Assembly (NCBI GenBank): GCA_041736675.1
Contig: JBGSTD010000063.1
Coordinates: 45,083-109,082 of the forward strand
Origin: Salaquimonas sp041736675
GTDB lineage: Bacteria; Pseudomonadota; Alphaproteobacteria; Rhizobiales; Rhizobiaceae
Direction of reading: 5' to 3'
DNA length: 64,000 bases
A program made the position numbers and the translations under genes. Positions 24,040 through 33,281 of this stretch are shown one piece after another. The notes beneath the pieces were generated by a model. That model did no database searches. It was given only the letters and a program-made list of their open reading frames with translations, and was not told the DNA's origin. The stretch's first letter is position 1, and each line of letters starts with the position of its first letter.

Positions 24040-25590
24040 TTACTGAACATAGGGTCCAAAGAGGTAATCAGGAAGCCACAAGGCAATTCCCGGGAAGATG
24101 TACATCAGAACCATGCTCAGTATCACGATGCCGAGGTATGGAATGATCCCCTTGAAAATCTCGATCAGCTGTATCTGGTTTTTCAGCACACCCTTCAGGT
24201 AGTAGGCCGACATTGCCATAGGCGGTGTGAGGAACGAGGTTTGCAGGTTGAGTGCAACCAGCATGGCGAAGAAATACGGGTTGATGCCATATTGATCCAG
24301 CAGGGGAAGGAAAATCGGGACAAAGATGATCAGGATTTCCGACCATTCCAATGGCCAGCCGAGGAAGAAGATGATCAGCTGCGCCAATACGAGGAACTGC
24401 CAGGGTGCCAGATCAAAATGACTGAACCATTCGGCGATAATGCCATGACCACCAAGATAGGAGAAGACGGAGGCAAAGGTCCATGAGCCCACGAACAGCC
24501 AGCACACCATTGCGGTTGCTTTTGCTGTAAGGAAGACGCTTTCTTTGAGCTTGATCCAGACGATTGCGTAACTGTAACGCAGGCAGGACAGCCACAAACC
24601 GACTATGCCGCCTATCAGCGGAACTTCTATCATTGCCTTTGTGGTGGGTGCCGGAGCGTTGAAATAGTAAAGTGCAAGGCCACCGAAAATACCGATATAC
24701 ATGAGCGGCGCACGGCCGGTCACGCTGTCTTGAACAACCTTTCCTGACGGGCTGAGGTATAGCGAGGCGAGGAACAGGCCGCCCAAGGCGCCCATTGCCG
24801 CAGCTTCGGCCGGTGTTGCAAGACCGCCAAGGATCGAACCCAGAACGAGCATGATCAGCAGGGTAAGCGGTATGAAGTTTATCACCAGATCCATATAAAT
24901 TTTTGCAGGCGGTGGAACGTCTTTCAAGTCGGGTTTTGGTGCCAGTGACGGATTGATCATCACGCGAATGATCACGTAGACGATATATAGTCCTGCGAGC
25001 AGAAGACCGGGAAAAACAGCCGCAGCATAAAGGCGCAACGGGGAAAGTTCAGCGATCGCCGCATAGACAATGAGCATGATGGAAGGCGGGATCAAAATAC
25101 CCAGTGTACCCCCCGCGCAAATGACGCCCGAGGCAAAACTCTTGTTGTAGTTGGCATTGGCCATTGCCGGAAAGGCGAGCAGACCCATCAGTGTAACCAC
25201 AGCGCCCACAATGCCGGAAGCAGTGGAAAAGATTGCGCACGTCAGGAGGGCGGCAATTGCAAGGGAACCAGGAAGGTTTCGTGCAGCCATGTAGAGAGAG
25301 TAGAATAGCTTGTCGACGATACTTGCCCGCTCGACGACATATCCCATGAACAGAAACAACGGGATGGCTACAAGCGTGTCATTTTCCATCACCGAATAGG
25401 TGTTCTGGTTCAACAAATAGAAGATGTTGTTGTTGAACAAGTCTCCAAAGGAGTCGATGCCTCCCTGGAAATAGGCGTAATAACCGAACGCAACCCCCAT
25501 GGCGAGCAGGGTGAAAGCGATGGGGAAGCCCAGCAGCACCAAAAAGATGAACAGGCAGAGCATAAAGATTGCGACTTCAGGATTTGTCAT
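24040..25590 (-). CDS. TRAP transporter large permease (DctM family)
   Basis: Membrane component that drives uptake with a sodium or proton gradient. 516 aa with about 12-13 hydrophobic helices. Family signatures: GFPIAFTLLAMGVAFGYYAYF near the start, GGTLGILIPPSIMLIVYA (about residues 160-177), ATPAEAAAMGALG (about 262-274), and near the end LTPPMAMSAYYL. It is longer than the common 430-aa DctM, with an insert in the middle, as in permeases paired with TakP-like binding proteins. Confidence 0.93.
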   Translation of the reverse strand: MTNPEVAIFMLCLFIFLVLLGFPIAFTLLAMGVAFGYYAYFQGGIDSFGDLFNNNIFYLLNQNTYSVMENDTLVAIPLFLFMGYVVERASIVDKLFYSLYMAARNLPGSLAIAALLTCAIFSTASGIVGAVVTLMGLLAFPAMANANYNKSFASGVICAGGTLGILIPPSIMLIVYAAIAELSPLRLYAAAVFPGLLLAGLYIVYVIIRVMINPSLAPKPDLKDVPPPAKIYMDLVINFIPLTLLIMLVLGSILGGLATPAEAAAMGALGGLFLASLYLSPSGKVVQDSVTGRAPLMYIGIFGGLALYYFNAPAPTTKAMIEVPLIGGIVGLWLSCLRYSYAIVWIKLKESVFLTAKATAMVCWLFVGSWTFASVFSYLGGHGIIAEWFSHFDLAPWQFLVLAQLIIFFLGWPLEWSEILIIFVPIFLPLLDQYGINPYFFAMLVALNLQTSFLTPPMAMSAYYLKGVLKNQIQLIEIFKGIIPYLGIVILSMVLMYIFPGIALWLPDYLFGPYVQ

Positions 25591-25636
25591 GGCGGTCTTT
25601 CACGAAACTCGAAATGCTTGGGGCGGAATGGGCTGA

Positions 25637-26251
25637 TTAGTGTTTTGGCTGAATGACATCGGCGACAAGTTCCGAACCCATCAGCAAGTCCTCGGTTTCG
25701 CGGACATCATCAAGCCGCTCCATCCAGACACCCGATTTCATCGCCTTCCAGCTGCGTACGAGTTCAGCGAGGCCTTGAAGGATCAAAAGGAAACCGGCCA
25801 AAGGAATGAGTGTCTTGAAGAAATAGATCTGAATGCCGGCCGGGCTGTTGAAGCTCACTTCCTTGTAGCGCCAGCTGTCGGCGGCGATTTCCCAGCCGTA
25901 CCAGAACAATGCCAGAATGCCCGGAAAAAAGAAGATGATATAAAGGATAAAATCGATGCGTGCCTGTACCCGGACAGGAAACAGGCGATAGATCACATCG
26001 CCGCGAACATGGGCATCCTGCGCCAGGGCATAAGGGCCCGACATCAAGAAGAGTGCTCCATACATCTGGATCATCATGTCAAATGCCCAAACAGTTGGTG
26101 AGTTCAGGACATAACGGACAAATACCTCGTATGACACCGAAAGCGTAAGGATCATGATGCACCATCCGAAGGCGCGGCCGATCCAGGTGTTCAAGCCTTC
26201 AATGGTGTAAACAAACTTTTCCAATTTGGATCTCCTGCCCAAGGCATGCAA
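25637..26251 (-). CDS. TRAP transporter small permease (DctQ family)
   Basis: 204 aa with four hydrophobic helices (about residues 14-34, 50-70, 90-115 and 135-155). The size is normal for DctQ. It pairs with the DctM gene 46 bp downstream. A strong hairpin lies between it and the binding-protein gene upstream. Confidence 0.88.
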   Translation of the reverse strand: MHALGRRSKLEKFVYTIEGLNTWIGRAFGWCIMILTLSVSYEVFVRYVLNSPTVWAFDMMIQMYGALFLMSGPYALAQDAHVRGDVIYRLFPVRVQARIDFILYIIFFFPGILALFWYGWEIAADSWRYKEVSFNSPAGIQIYFFKTLIPLAGFLLILQGLAELVRSWKAMKSGVWMERLDDVRETEDLLMGSELVADVIQPKH

Positions 26252-26271
26252 AAATTATTGTCAAGATTAAA

Positions 26272-26297
26272 AGACCGCCTGACAGTTCAGGCGGTCT
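26272..26297 (-). terminator. Intra-operon hairpin between TRAP binding-protein and permease genes
   Basis: A perfect 11-bp stem (AGACCGCCTGA) with a 4-base loop; on the minus strand it is followed by TTTTAATC. It could end part of the transcripts, or protect the 3' end of the binding-protein message, so that more binding protein than permease is made. Confidence 0.7.
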
Positions 26298-26319
26298 AGT
26301 TGTTTTAACTCAGATGCAA

Positions 26320-27423
26320 TTATCCGAAATAGTGGCTGTATGCCTGTTTGTAATCCGGCTGGTTAAGGTTGAGATAGCCCATGACGTTTTTCGCGTAGGC
26401 TTTCTGCGACTCAATAACCTTGGCAAAGAACGGATCTTCAGCAGAGATGCGTTCCACGACCTTGTCCCATGCCACCAACTGTGCGGCGAGGACTGCGTCC
26501 GGTGTGCGGATGGCTTTTACACCCTGTTCTGTTGTCAGTTTCACCAGATCGTCAGCATAACGCTTGGTATTGTTCCAATAGAAGTTGGAGCTTTCTGCTT
26601 CGGAAGCATATTTCAGGATCGCCTGCAGTTCAGGAGCAAGTGCCTCATATTTCTGCTTGTTGAAGGTGCACTCAAAGAATTCCTGGGACTGGTGATAGGA
26701 AGCCATCATGTAGATTTTGGAAACGTCCTGCATACCAAAATCGCGGTCTGCGGTCGGGTTGTTGAACTCGGCAGCATCAATAAGCCCGGACTTCATGGCA
26801 GGCTGAATTTCGCCGCCCGGAAGCTGCACAACCGACATGCCCATTTCTGCCATTACGTCTGCTGCAAGGCCGACAGTACGGTATTTGAGACCATTGATCT
26901 GCGCAGCGTCAGTGATTTCCTTGTTGAACCAGCCGAGTGGCTGGGCAGGCATTGGCGAGTTGAAGAATGAGACAACATTCAACTGAAGTGATGCCATCAA
27001 TTCGTCAAACAATGCCTGTCCGCCGCCGTGATAGACCCAGCCGAGCACTTCGTTGGAAGACCAGCCAAAGCACGGGCCTGTACCGAACAGGGATGCAACC
27101 TTGGATTTTGAATACCAGTAGGCCGGAACATAGTGTGCAGCATCGAGAACGCCGCGGTGAACCGCGTCCTGCATTTGGCTGGTTTTTACGACGGAATCGA
27201 CCGGTAGCAGATCAATCTGCAACGAACCGCCAGCCATTTCGTTGACGCGCTTTACATAAGCCTGAGCGTTTTCAAGAAAAATGCCGCCGCCCCAGGCTGC
27301 CTGCATTTTCAGAACGGTTGTGTGGTTTGCAGCAATGGCAGGTGTTGCAAGTGATGCTGTAGCACCGGCTGCAGCAATGGCGCTGCCTTTGAGAAATTTA
27401 CGTCTGTCTACAATTTTTGTCAT
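26320..27423 (-). CDS. TRAP transporter substrate-binding protein (TakP-like, Tat signal)
   Basis: 367 aa periplasmic receptor. The N-terminus has a twin-Arg signal (DRRKFLKGS) and a hydrophobic run ending ATPAIA (about residue 31). The body has VYHGGGQALFDELMA (about 130), GGWFNKE-like PLGWFNKEIT (about 160), GLKYRTVGLAADVMAEMG and GEIQPAMKSGLIDAAEFNNP. These match the TakP group, which binds 2-oxo acids as dimers. The actual ligand is unknown; the amidase and dehydrogenases downstream hint at an organic acid or amide. Confidence 0.85.
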   Translation of the reverse strand: MTKIVDRRKFLKGSAIAAAGATASLATPAIAANHTTVLKMQAAWGGGIFLENAQAYVKRVNEMAGGSLQIDLLPVDSVVKTSQMQDAVHRGVLDAAHYVPAYWYSKSKVASLFGTGPCFGWSSNEVLGWVYHGGGQALFDELMASLQLNVVSFFNSPMPAQPLGWFNKEITDAAQINGLKYRTVGLAADVMAEMGMSVVQLPGGEIQPAMKSGLIDAAEFNNPTADRDFGMQDVSKIYMMASYHQSQEFFECTFNKQKYEALAPELQAILKYASEAESSNFYWNNTKRYADDLVKLTTEQGVKAIRTPDAVLAAQLVAWDKVVERISAEDPFFAKVIESQKAYAKNVMGYLNLNQPDYKQAYSHYFG

Positions 27424-27601
27424 GTTTTCCTCCCAGAAAATTCGACTGTTAATAATAAAATTTACAAAACCACCGTGGCCGGTTTTTTGGTCTTGTCACT
27501 CAATGCGTTAATGGACACTGAATCTTGTTGAATGGCAATTGGGCAAATTGCTGTTAGCATTGGAATCTTAATGCCTTTTTCTGTTTTCATCATGCCGTGT
27601 C

Positions 27602-28801
27602 CTAAGCCAACCGGACAGGCAGGTTAATCGGACCGCGAAATCCAAAGCCGCGAAATTTCACAATCCCCGGATCAGGCAGGGTCATGTTCGGGAAACGGTC
27701 AAACAGAATGGGCAGCATGATGTCGGCAATCATGCGTCTGGCAATGTGTTTCCCCTGACAAAAATGAGGGCCGTTACCGAATGCCTGATGCGGTTTCTTT
27801 TCGCGCAGCAGGTCGAACTCGCCGGAATTGTCCCATATCTCTTCGTCGTGATTGGCTGATGCCTGACTTGTCATCACCACATCACCCTTGGGGATATGAA
27901 AGCCCCGAATGGTAGTGTCCTCCTTGACCAGTCGGGAGCTGACCTGGATCGGCGCCACCCAGCGCACACCCTCATCAAAGGCATCGCCCCAAAGGGATTT
28001 CTGTTTGGCGATTTCAAACTGACCGGGATTGGTAAGCAGACCAAACAGGATCGTCAACAAGGCATCACGCGGTTCGTTGATACCGCCGCCAATGGCAATC
28101 TTGATGTTTGAGTAAATCTGGCTCTTCTCAATTGGATCGTCGGCATTGACCATGACCGACAGGGCGCTTTGATTTGGCTCGGCCTTGTGGCGTTCCACCA
28201 TTTCATCGAAATGCCGGTCCATTTCCGCATTGGCCGCGTCGGATTTTTCAAAGGGCTCAGGCTTCCAGCCAAAATTGCCAGCTCCGTCAATCAGGGTCTG
28301 AGACCAATATTGCATCTGATCGTCATTGGCATTGTTGATGCCAAGCAGATGGATCAGGCATTGGGCTGCGAAAGGACCGGCAAGGGCAGGAAACAGGTCA
28401 ACCACTTCGCCTTTGGGCAAGCGCGCCACATAGTCGGTTGCGATCCTTGTATAGAGTTCTGACCAGTTCTGGCGAATTGCGGTTGGTGAAAAAGCAGGTG
28501 CCATGGCGTTTCGCTCACGCAGGTGCTCTTCGCCGTCCTTGCGCATGAGTGTATGCGCCAAAAACGCCCGTTTCATTGGCGTATTCGGATCGTTCGTGCT
28601 GAAGATTTCCGGGCTGTCCTTGACGAATTTCGTATCGCTGGCCTTAGTGAGCAAGGTTCTTCCGAGGGCTTTTACCCGCAGAACCGGCGCCTCTGCGCGC
28701 AGCCTCTTGTATATGCCATAGGGAGCCAACGCCAATTGTTCGATGGTTATCGACTCATCCAAAGGTGCCTCTGGCAAACTGGCAAGTTTAGAGTTCTGCA
28801 T
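27602..28801 (-). CDS. Cytochrome P450
   Basis: Haem-thiolate monooxygenase, 399 aa, soluble, no membrane anchor. Haem loop FGNGPHFCQGKHIAR with the Cys near residue 346, ExxR as EGVR (about 281) and an I-helix segment IAIGGGINEPRDALLTIL (about 232-249). The usual acid-alcohol pair (Asp/Glu-Thr) is not there: Asn-Glu-Pro-Arg stands at that place. No ferredoxin or reductase gene is adjacent, so partners must come from elsewhere. ATG 28801 is chosen because GGGAG lies upstream; the TTG at 28825 would lie before that site. Divergent from the LysR gene. Substrate unknown; an aromatic methyl ether or similar compound is a guess from the surroundings. Confidence 0.9.
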   Translation of the reverse strand: MQNSKLASLPEAPLDESITIEQLALAPYGIYKRLRAEAPVLRVKALGRTLLTKASDTKFVKDSPEIFSTNDPNTPMKRAFLAHTLMRKDGEEHLRERNAMAPAFSPTAIRQNWSELYTRIATDYVARLPKGEVVDLFPALAGPFAAQCLIHLLGINNANDDQMQYWSQTLIDGAGNFGWKPEPFEKSDAANAEMDRHFDEMVERHKAEPNQSALSVMVNADDPIEKSQIYSNIKIAIGGGINEPRDALLTILFGLLTNPGQFEIAKQKSLWGDAFDEGVRWVAPIQVSSRLVKEDTTIRGFHIPKGDVVMTSQASANHDEEIWDNSGEFDLLREKKPHQAFGNGPHFCQGKHIARRMIADIMLPILFDRFPNMTLPDPGIVKFRGFGFRGPINLPVRLA

Positions 28802-28844
28802 AAATTTTGATTTCTCCCGCCTCAATGGTTAGACCAATTGACAA

Positions 28845-28870
28845 TATCGGACAATCCAATAAAACCGATA
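28845..28870. promoter_or_regulatory. Inverted repeat in the P450/LysR promoter gap
   Basis: TATCGG-N14-CCGATA, perfect 6-bp arms, lies centrally in the 102-bp divergent gap between the P450 and the LysR gene. LysR proteins usually bind interrupted inverted repeats in such gaps, so this is the best candidate operator. Confidence 0.45.
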
Positions 28871-28903
28871 ATCAATATCAGATAATTAAATAAAGGTTTG
28901 CAA

Positions 28904-29839
28904 ATGGCATACAAACGAGATGATGCAGACTCGGTTGACATTGCTGCATTGAAAATATTGCACCTCGTGTTTGAGCATCAGTCCTTCTCCATTGCAGCGG
29001 AAAAGCTGCATACAAATCAATCCACTGTCAGTTACAGCATTGATCGCCTTCGAAAAGTTTTCGGCGACAAACTGTTTGTCCGCCAAAGAGGAGGCATTGT
29101 TCCTACTGAGCGGTGCAAAGAAGTTATCGAGACGACTGGAGCCCTTTTGCAACGCTTTCAGGCATTGATCGAACCGACCCGGTTTGAACCGCTCAAGGCC
29201 GATGCAGTGTTCACCATCTCAACCAATTATTACGAGCGTCTCGTGTTGTTACCCCGTTTGACAGCAGAGTTGCGCAAGAAGACACCTGGCCTGCGGGTGG
29301 AGTTCATTCAATCCTCGGCGCAGGGAAAAATTCAGCTCAAGCGGGGTGAATGTGATTTGCTGATCAGTCCGGTGTCAATTGATGACCAGGGAACTTTCAA
29401 GCGCCGGCTGTTTGATGACAAATATGTCTGTGTGATGCACAAATCCAATCCGCTGGCACGTCAACGCCTTTCTCTTGAAGACTACGCCAAGGCTCCTCAC
29501 GCCACGGTCACCTATGGCGATGGCTGGCGATCATTTTACATGCGTGAACTCGACCGGCTGGGGATCACCCTCAACAGTGCTATCTCAGTACCCAGCCCCA
29601 GCAACCTTGCCAATGTTCTTCGGGATACAGACCTGGTCACAACAATACCAAACCGTATTGCTGCATCTTATCCCGAAGATTTTGTTGTCAGGGATTGTCC
29701 GTGCCCCGCACCTTTTGAAACAAGTCTATACTGGACCACACTTCACAACGCATCGCCTATGCATCAATGGATACGCGAGTTGATTGTCGGGATATCGCCT
29801 CAGTCGAAAAATGCTGCCAGCAAAACCCGTCGCCATTGA
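28904..29839 (+). CDS. LysR-family transcriptional regulator
   Basis: 311 aa. Winged helix-turn-helix at about residues 10-70 (ALKILHLVFEHQSFSIAAEKLHTNQSTVSYSIDRLRKVFGDKLFVRQRGG), then a LysR substrate-binding domain with ISTNYYERLVLLPRL and the usual RRLFDDKYVCVMHKSNPLA. ATG 28904 with AAAGG upstream is preferred over the TTG at 28898. It probably controls the divergent P450 gene and perhaps the genes behind it; the effector is unknown. Confidence 0.9.
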   Translation: MAYKRDDADSVDIAALKILHLVFEHQSFSIAAEKLHTNQSTVSYSIDRLRKVFGDKLFVRQRGGIVPTERCKEVIETTGALLQRFQALIEPTRFEPLKADAVFTISTNYYERLVLLPRLTAELRKKTPGLRVEFIQSSAQGKIQLKRGECDLLISPVSIDDQGTFKRRLFDDKYVCVMHKSNPLARQRLSLEDYAKAPHATVTYGDGWRSFYMRELDRLGITLNSAISVPSPSNLANVLRDTDLVTTIPNRIAASYPEDFVVRDCPCPAPFETSLYWTTLHNASPMHQWIRELIVGISPQSKNAASKTRRH

Positions 29840-29861
29840 CAAGCGCAGTCGAACAAGTGCC

Positions 29862-31319
29862 TCAGGCTTTGTGACGAACAACCGGATCAATCGGACCAAG
29901 CGGAAATCCGCAGGCTTCTTCCACTGCCCTTGCAACCTGAAGCAGTCTTGCTTCGCCCCTTGGTCCGCCAATCAGCTGAATCCCGACAGGCATGCCCGAT
30001 GCGGTGAAACCCACCGGCATGGCAATCGCAGGCAGTGTGGTCGCTGTTGCAAGGAAGGAAAAGCGCAGCCAATCGACATAGTCGGGCACTGCCACACCGT
30101 CGACGGTCAACGGATACTCTTCTTCAACCATTCCAGGTTCCAAACCTGCCACGGGTATTGCCAGAACATCGTACCCCTGAAGGAAAGTCCGCATGGCGTT
30201 ATAGAGCACGGTGCGCTTGCGCAGGGCATCATAGATCTGCGGTGTCTGCAATTTGCGCCCGAATTCGGTGTTTTCGCGCAGTGTGGGTTTGAAATGCTTT
30301 TGAACCTCTTCGGGCAGATAGGCATTGACCGACCCGTAGTGAATGCCTCTAAGGGTGACATAGGTTTGATATAGGTCTGGAAGATCAGGGCACGCGTCAT
30401 CCACTTCACCGCCAGCAACAGCCACTTTCTCCATGGCATTTCGCAATATCGCGCGAATTTCCTTTTCGACCGGTGCAAAGCCGTTTTGGTCTTCGGAAAA
30501 GGCAATGCGGACTTTTTGGCTGGCGCGTGAAACTTCTTCCTGAAACGAGATCGCAGGCGCCTCGATGGTCGTCGGCATTTTCGGATCGTAGCCTGTCATG
30601 GCATCGAGAAAGAGGGCTATGTCGCCGACATCACGTGCCATGGGGCCACTCAATCCCTCAGTGGAAAATGCAGTTGCAGCCGGTCCGCCGCCGCAGCGGC
30701 CGGGCGAGGGGCGCAATCCGACCACACCGCAATAGGCTGCCGGGGTTCGCAAGGAACCTGCCAGATCTGAACCCTGGCTGAGCCAGACTTCACCCGTGGC
30801 AAGGGAAACTGCCGCGCCGCCGGAGGAGCCGCCGGCATTCTTTCTTGTATCCCACGGATTGCGGGTAAATCCGAAAACATCGTTGAAGGTATTGCCGCCT
30901 GCGCCAAACTCGGGTGTATTGGTTTTTCCTATGACGACTGCACCGCGATGCTCCATCATTTCGACATGCGGATCGCTTGTCTCGGGGATAAAGTCCTTGA
31001 GGGCAATATTTCCGTATGTTGTCCTAACACCCGACACCATGGTCAGGTCTTTGATTGCGATGGGCAGACCGGCAAGCCATCCAGTTTCTTTACCATTGAC
31101 CTTTTCACTATTTGCAAGATCTTTCACCGCGTTTCGGGCGCGCTCTTCACACAGGGTGACCGTTGCATTGACGGCAGGTTCCACCGCTGCAATCCGTTCG
31201 AACGCTGCGTCAAGCATTTCGGAAGGTGAGACTTCTTTTTTCTTCAAAAGCTGAACCGCTTCTCGTGCTGAAATGGCGCACAAGGCAGGGCCGGTAAAAC
31301 CGGTTTTCGGGGTTGCCAT
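29862..31319 (-). CDS. Amidase signature family hydrolase (second copy)
   Basis: 485 aa. Catalytic Lys in GLPIAIKDLTMV (about residue 80), the Ser loop NAGGSSGGAAVSLATG (about 155-170) and GSDLAGSLRTPAAYCGVVGLRPSPG (about 180-204). It is only distantly similar to the amidase at 22696 and has the standard GSLRTPA nucleophile region. ATG 31319 has GGAGCG upstream; 31334 is an alternative. Convergent with the LysR gene. Substrate unknown. Confidence 0.87.
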   Translation of the reverse strand: MATPKTGFTGPALCAISAREAVQLLKKKEVSPSEMLDAAFERIAAVEPAVNATVTLCEERARNAVKDLANSEKVNGKETGWLAGLPIAIKDLTMVSGVRTTYGNIALKDFIPETSDPHVEMMEHRGAVVIGKTNTPEFGAGGNTFNDVFGFTRNPWDTRKNAGGSSGGAAVSLATGEVWLSQGSDLAGSLRTPAAYCGVVGLRPSPGRCGGGPAATAFSTEGLSGPMARDVGDIALFLDAMTGYDPKMPTTIEAPAISFQEEVSRASQKVRIAFSEDQNGFAPVEKEIRAILRNAMEKVAVAGGEVDDACPDLPDLYQTYVTLRGIHYGSVNAYLPEEVQKHFKPTLRENTEFGRKLQTPQIYDALRKRTVLYNAMRTFLQGYDVLAIPVAGLEPGMVEEEYPLTVDGVAVPDYVDWLRFSFLATATTLPAIAMPVGFTASGMPVGIQLIGGPRGEARLLQVARAVEEACGFPLGPIDPVVRHKA

Positions 31320-31531
31320 AAAATTCGCTCCCATGAATTTATTTGTGTTTGTCGCAAGCCCATTTTCGGCTCTCGTTCGAGTTTCAATTGATCATGAAAA
31401 CTCCGGAAACCGCAACATCAGGATTGTATTTTTCCTGTGAATGGCAGCATGAATGATGGACGCTGATTGAGCCTGCCTTTAGAGTAAGCGAAGGACTCCT
31501 CAATTTCATCCAAATTTCCTGCATCTGGAGC

Positions 31532-32467
31532 ATGCCATTTATGACTACTGGTCCAATGTCTCCGGTACTGCCTCAAAAAATACCCCGAAAGATCGACAAC
31601 AAGCGCGGTATCCTGCTGATGCTTGCAGGCATGTTTCTATTCGCTGCGGCTGATATGCATGCAAAGCTGCTGACAGCCAGCTTCAACCCGTTACAGATAG
31701 TCTGGTGTCGGCAATTGGGTTTGGTATGTGGTGTTCTGATTTTGCTGTTTCTTCGCGGACGCGCCATTTTGAAAACCAACAACCTGAAAATGCAGGTTAC
31801 ACGCGGTGCGTTTGCCGCAACTTCCGCAACCCTGTTTATTGTGGCAGTGGCATTCGTGCCACTTGGCGATGCTGTAGCAGTCAGCTTTGTTGCGCCTTTC
31901 ATGGTAACGCTGCTTGGTGCATGGCTGCTGAAGGAGAAGGTTGGCATCCGGCGCTGGAGCGCGGTGGTTGTCGGATTTGTTGGAATGTTGATCATTGTCC
32001 GTCCGGGAACAGGGGTTGTTCATCCCGCTGTTGGCATTATTGTTGTTGCCGCGTTGTTTTTTGCATTGCGGCAAATCATTTCCCGCTATCTGAGTGACAG
32101 CGACCGCACCGAAACCACCATTGCCTACACGGCAATTGTTTCGATCTGCCTACTGACCATACCCTTGCCGTTTGTCTGGATCATGCCTTCCAACTGGACA
32201 CAGATCGGCTTGCTGGTGAGCCTTTCAATGTTGGCAGCAGGCGGTGAGTTGCTGGTTATCAAGGCACTTGAGTGTGCCCAGGCAGTTGTGGTTGCACCCG
32301 TGCAATACTCACTTTTGATCTGGGGAACCTTTTACGGGTACTGGATATTTGGCCAGTTGCCCGACCGCTGGACATGGCTTGGCGCGCTCATTCTTGTTGC
32401 GACGGGGATTTATACCCTGCACCGCGACAGTGTTGCGGGCAAAGCGCGAACAAAGACAGGGCAATAG
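31532..32467 (+). CDS. EamA/DMT-superfamily transporter
   Basis: 311 aa with about ten hydrophobic helices in two repeated EamA halves. Typical spots are GILLMLAGMFLFAAADMHAKLL (first helix), AFVPLGDAVAVSFVAPFMVTLLGAWLLKEKVG (end of half one) and ECAQAVVVAPVQYSLLIWGTFYGYWIFGQLPDRWTWLGALILVATG (end of half two). Likely an exporter of metabolites or amino acids; the substrate cannot be read from the sequence. Convergent with the hpa operon, 7 bp apart. Confidence 0.85.
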   Translation: MPFMTTGPMSPVLPQKIPRKIDNKRGILLMLAGMFLFAAADMHAKLLTASFNPLQIVWCRQLGLVCGVLILLFLRGRAILKTNNLKMQVTRGAFAATSATLFIVAVAFVPLGDAVAVSFVAPFMVTLLGAWLLKEKVGIRRWSAVVVGFVGMLIIVRPGTGVVHPAVGIIVVAALFFALRQIISRYLSDSDRTETTIAYTAIVSICLLTIPLPFVWIMPSNWTQIGLLVSLSMLAAGGELLVIKALECAQAVVVAPVQYSLLIWGTFYGYWIFGQLPDRWTWLGALILVATGIYTLHRDSVAGKARTKTGQ

Positions 32468-32474
32468 ACAGGCA

Positions 32475-33281
32475 TTATTCGAAGTCGATCCGAACGCTTC
32501 CAAAAGTGCCGAAATCCGCGTCGAAACTGGATCCGGGTGTTGCTTCAATCGGGCGGATAAATGAGCCGGAAAGAACAATATCGCCTGCGCTCAAACCGTC
32601 ATCGTATTTCGACAGCCGATGCACAAGCCAGAGCATCGAGGTGACGGGATCATCTAGAACCCCTGCGCCAAGGCCAGTCTCCTCGACAATGCCGTCGCGT
32701 TTCACGATCGAACCGACCCAGCGCAAATCGGTCTCGCTGAACTGGTGGCATTGTCGGCCGAGAACAATTCCTGCATTGGCGGCATTGTCCGAAACCGTGT
32801 CGGTTATGATACGTGACTTTCCGGTTTTCAAATCAGCCCGGACTATCCTTGTGTCAAGAATTTCCAGCGAAGGGCAAATATAATCCGTAGCTTCGATGAT
32901 GTCGTCGCGGGTGACACTGCTTCCGCTCAGCGGAGATTTCATCACAAAGGCTATTTCGGCCTCAATGCGCGGTTGAATAAAACGATTGCGCCCAATGATA
33001 TCGCCATCGTGAAAAAGCATATTGTCAAACAGCACGCCGCTGTCAGGCGTTGTAATCTTCAGGGCTTCCTGCATGGCGCGCGAGGTGAGGCCGATTTTTC
33101 TGCCGATAATTTTGAGGCCGGATGCACGTTTCATCTCTACCAGCGCAGCCTGAACTGCGTAGGCATCATCCAGTGTCATTCCGGGATGAGCCAGGCTCAA
33201 CAATCCGGTTTGAATGCCGGACTTTTCCGCGATGAAAAGATCGGTTGCGGCTTTGCTGACTTCTTCGCCGGAAAGAGTCAT
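32475..33281 (-). CDS. hpaH: 2-oxo-hept-4-ene-1,7-dioate hydratase (HpaH-type)
   Basis: Hydrates 2-oxohept-4-ene-1,7-dioate to the 4-hydroxy acid late in the homoprotocatechuate pathway. 268 aa, the usual length for the hydratase/4-oxalocrotonate decarboxylase family. Motifs: GRKIGLTSRAMQEALKITTPDSGVLFDNM (about residues 60-88), EAEIAFVMKSPLSG (about 107-120) and LVHRLSKYDDGLSAGDIVLSGSF (about 218-240). The start overlaps hpaG by 4 bp. Its place as last gene of the operon agrees with the reaction order. The aldolase for the next step (HpaI) is not in the window. Confidence 0.85.
   Translation of the reverse strand: MTLSGEEVSKAATDLFIAEKSGIQTGLLSLAHPGMTLDDAYAVQAALVEMKRASGLKIIGRKIGLTSRAMQEALKITTPDSGVLFDNMLFHDGDIIGRNRFIQPRIEAEIAFVMKSPLSGSSVTRDDIIEATDYICPSLEILDTRIVRADLKTGKSRIITDTVSDNAANAGIVLGRQCHQFSETDLRWVGSIVKRDGIVEETGLGAGVLDDPVTSMLWLVHRLSKYDDGLSAGDIVLSGSFIRPIEATPGSSFDADFGTFGSVRIDFE

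Noticed and set aside
27440..27470. TGT and ACA triplets upstream of the TakP-like receptor gene as a PpsR site
   Set aside because: The spacing is 14 and not 12 bases, there is no second copy, and the gene is not part of photosynthesis.
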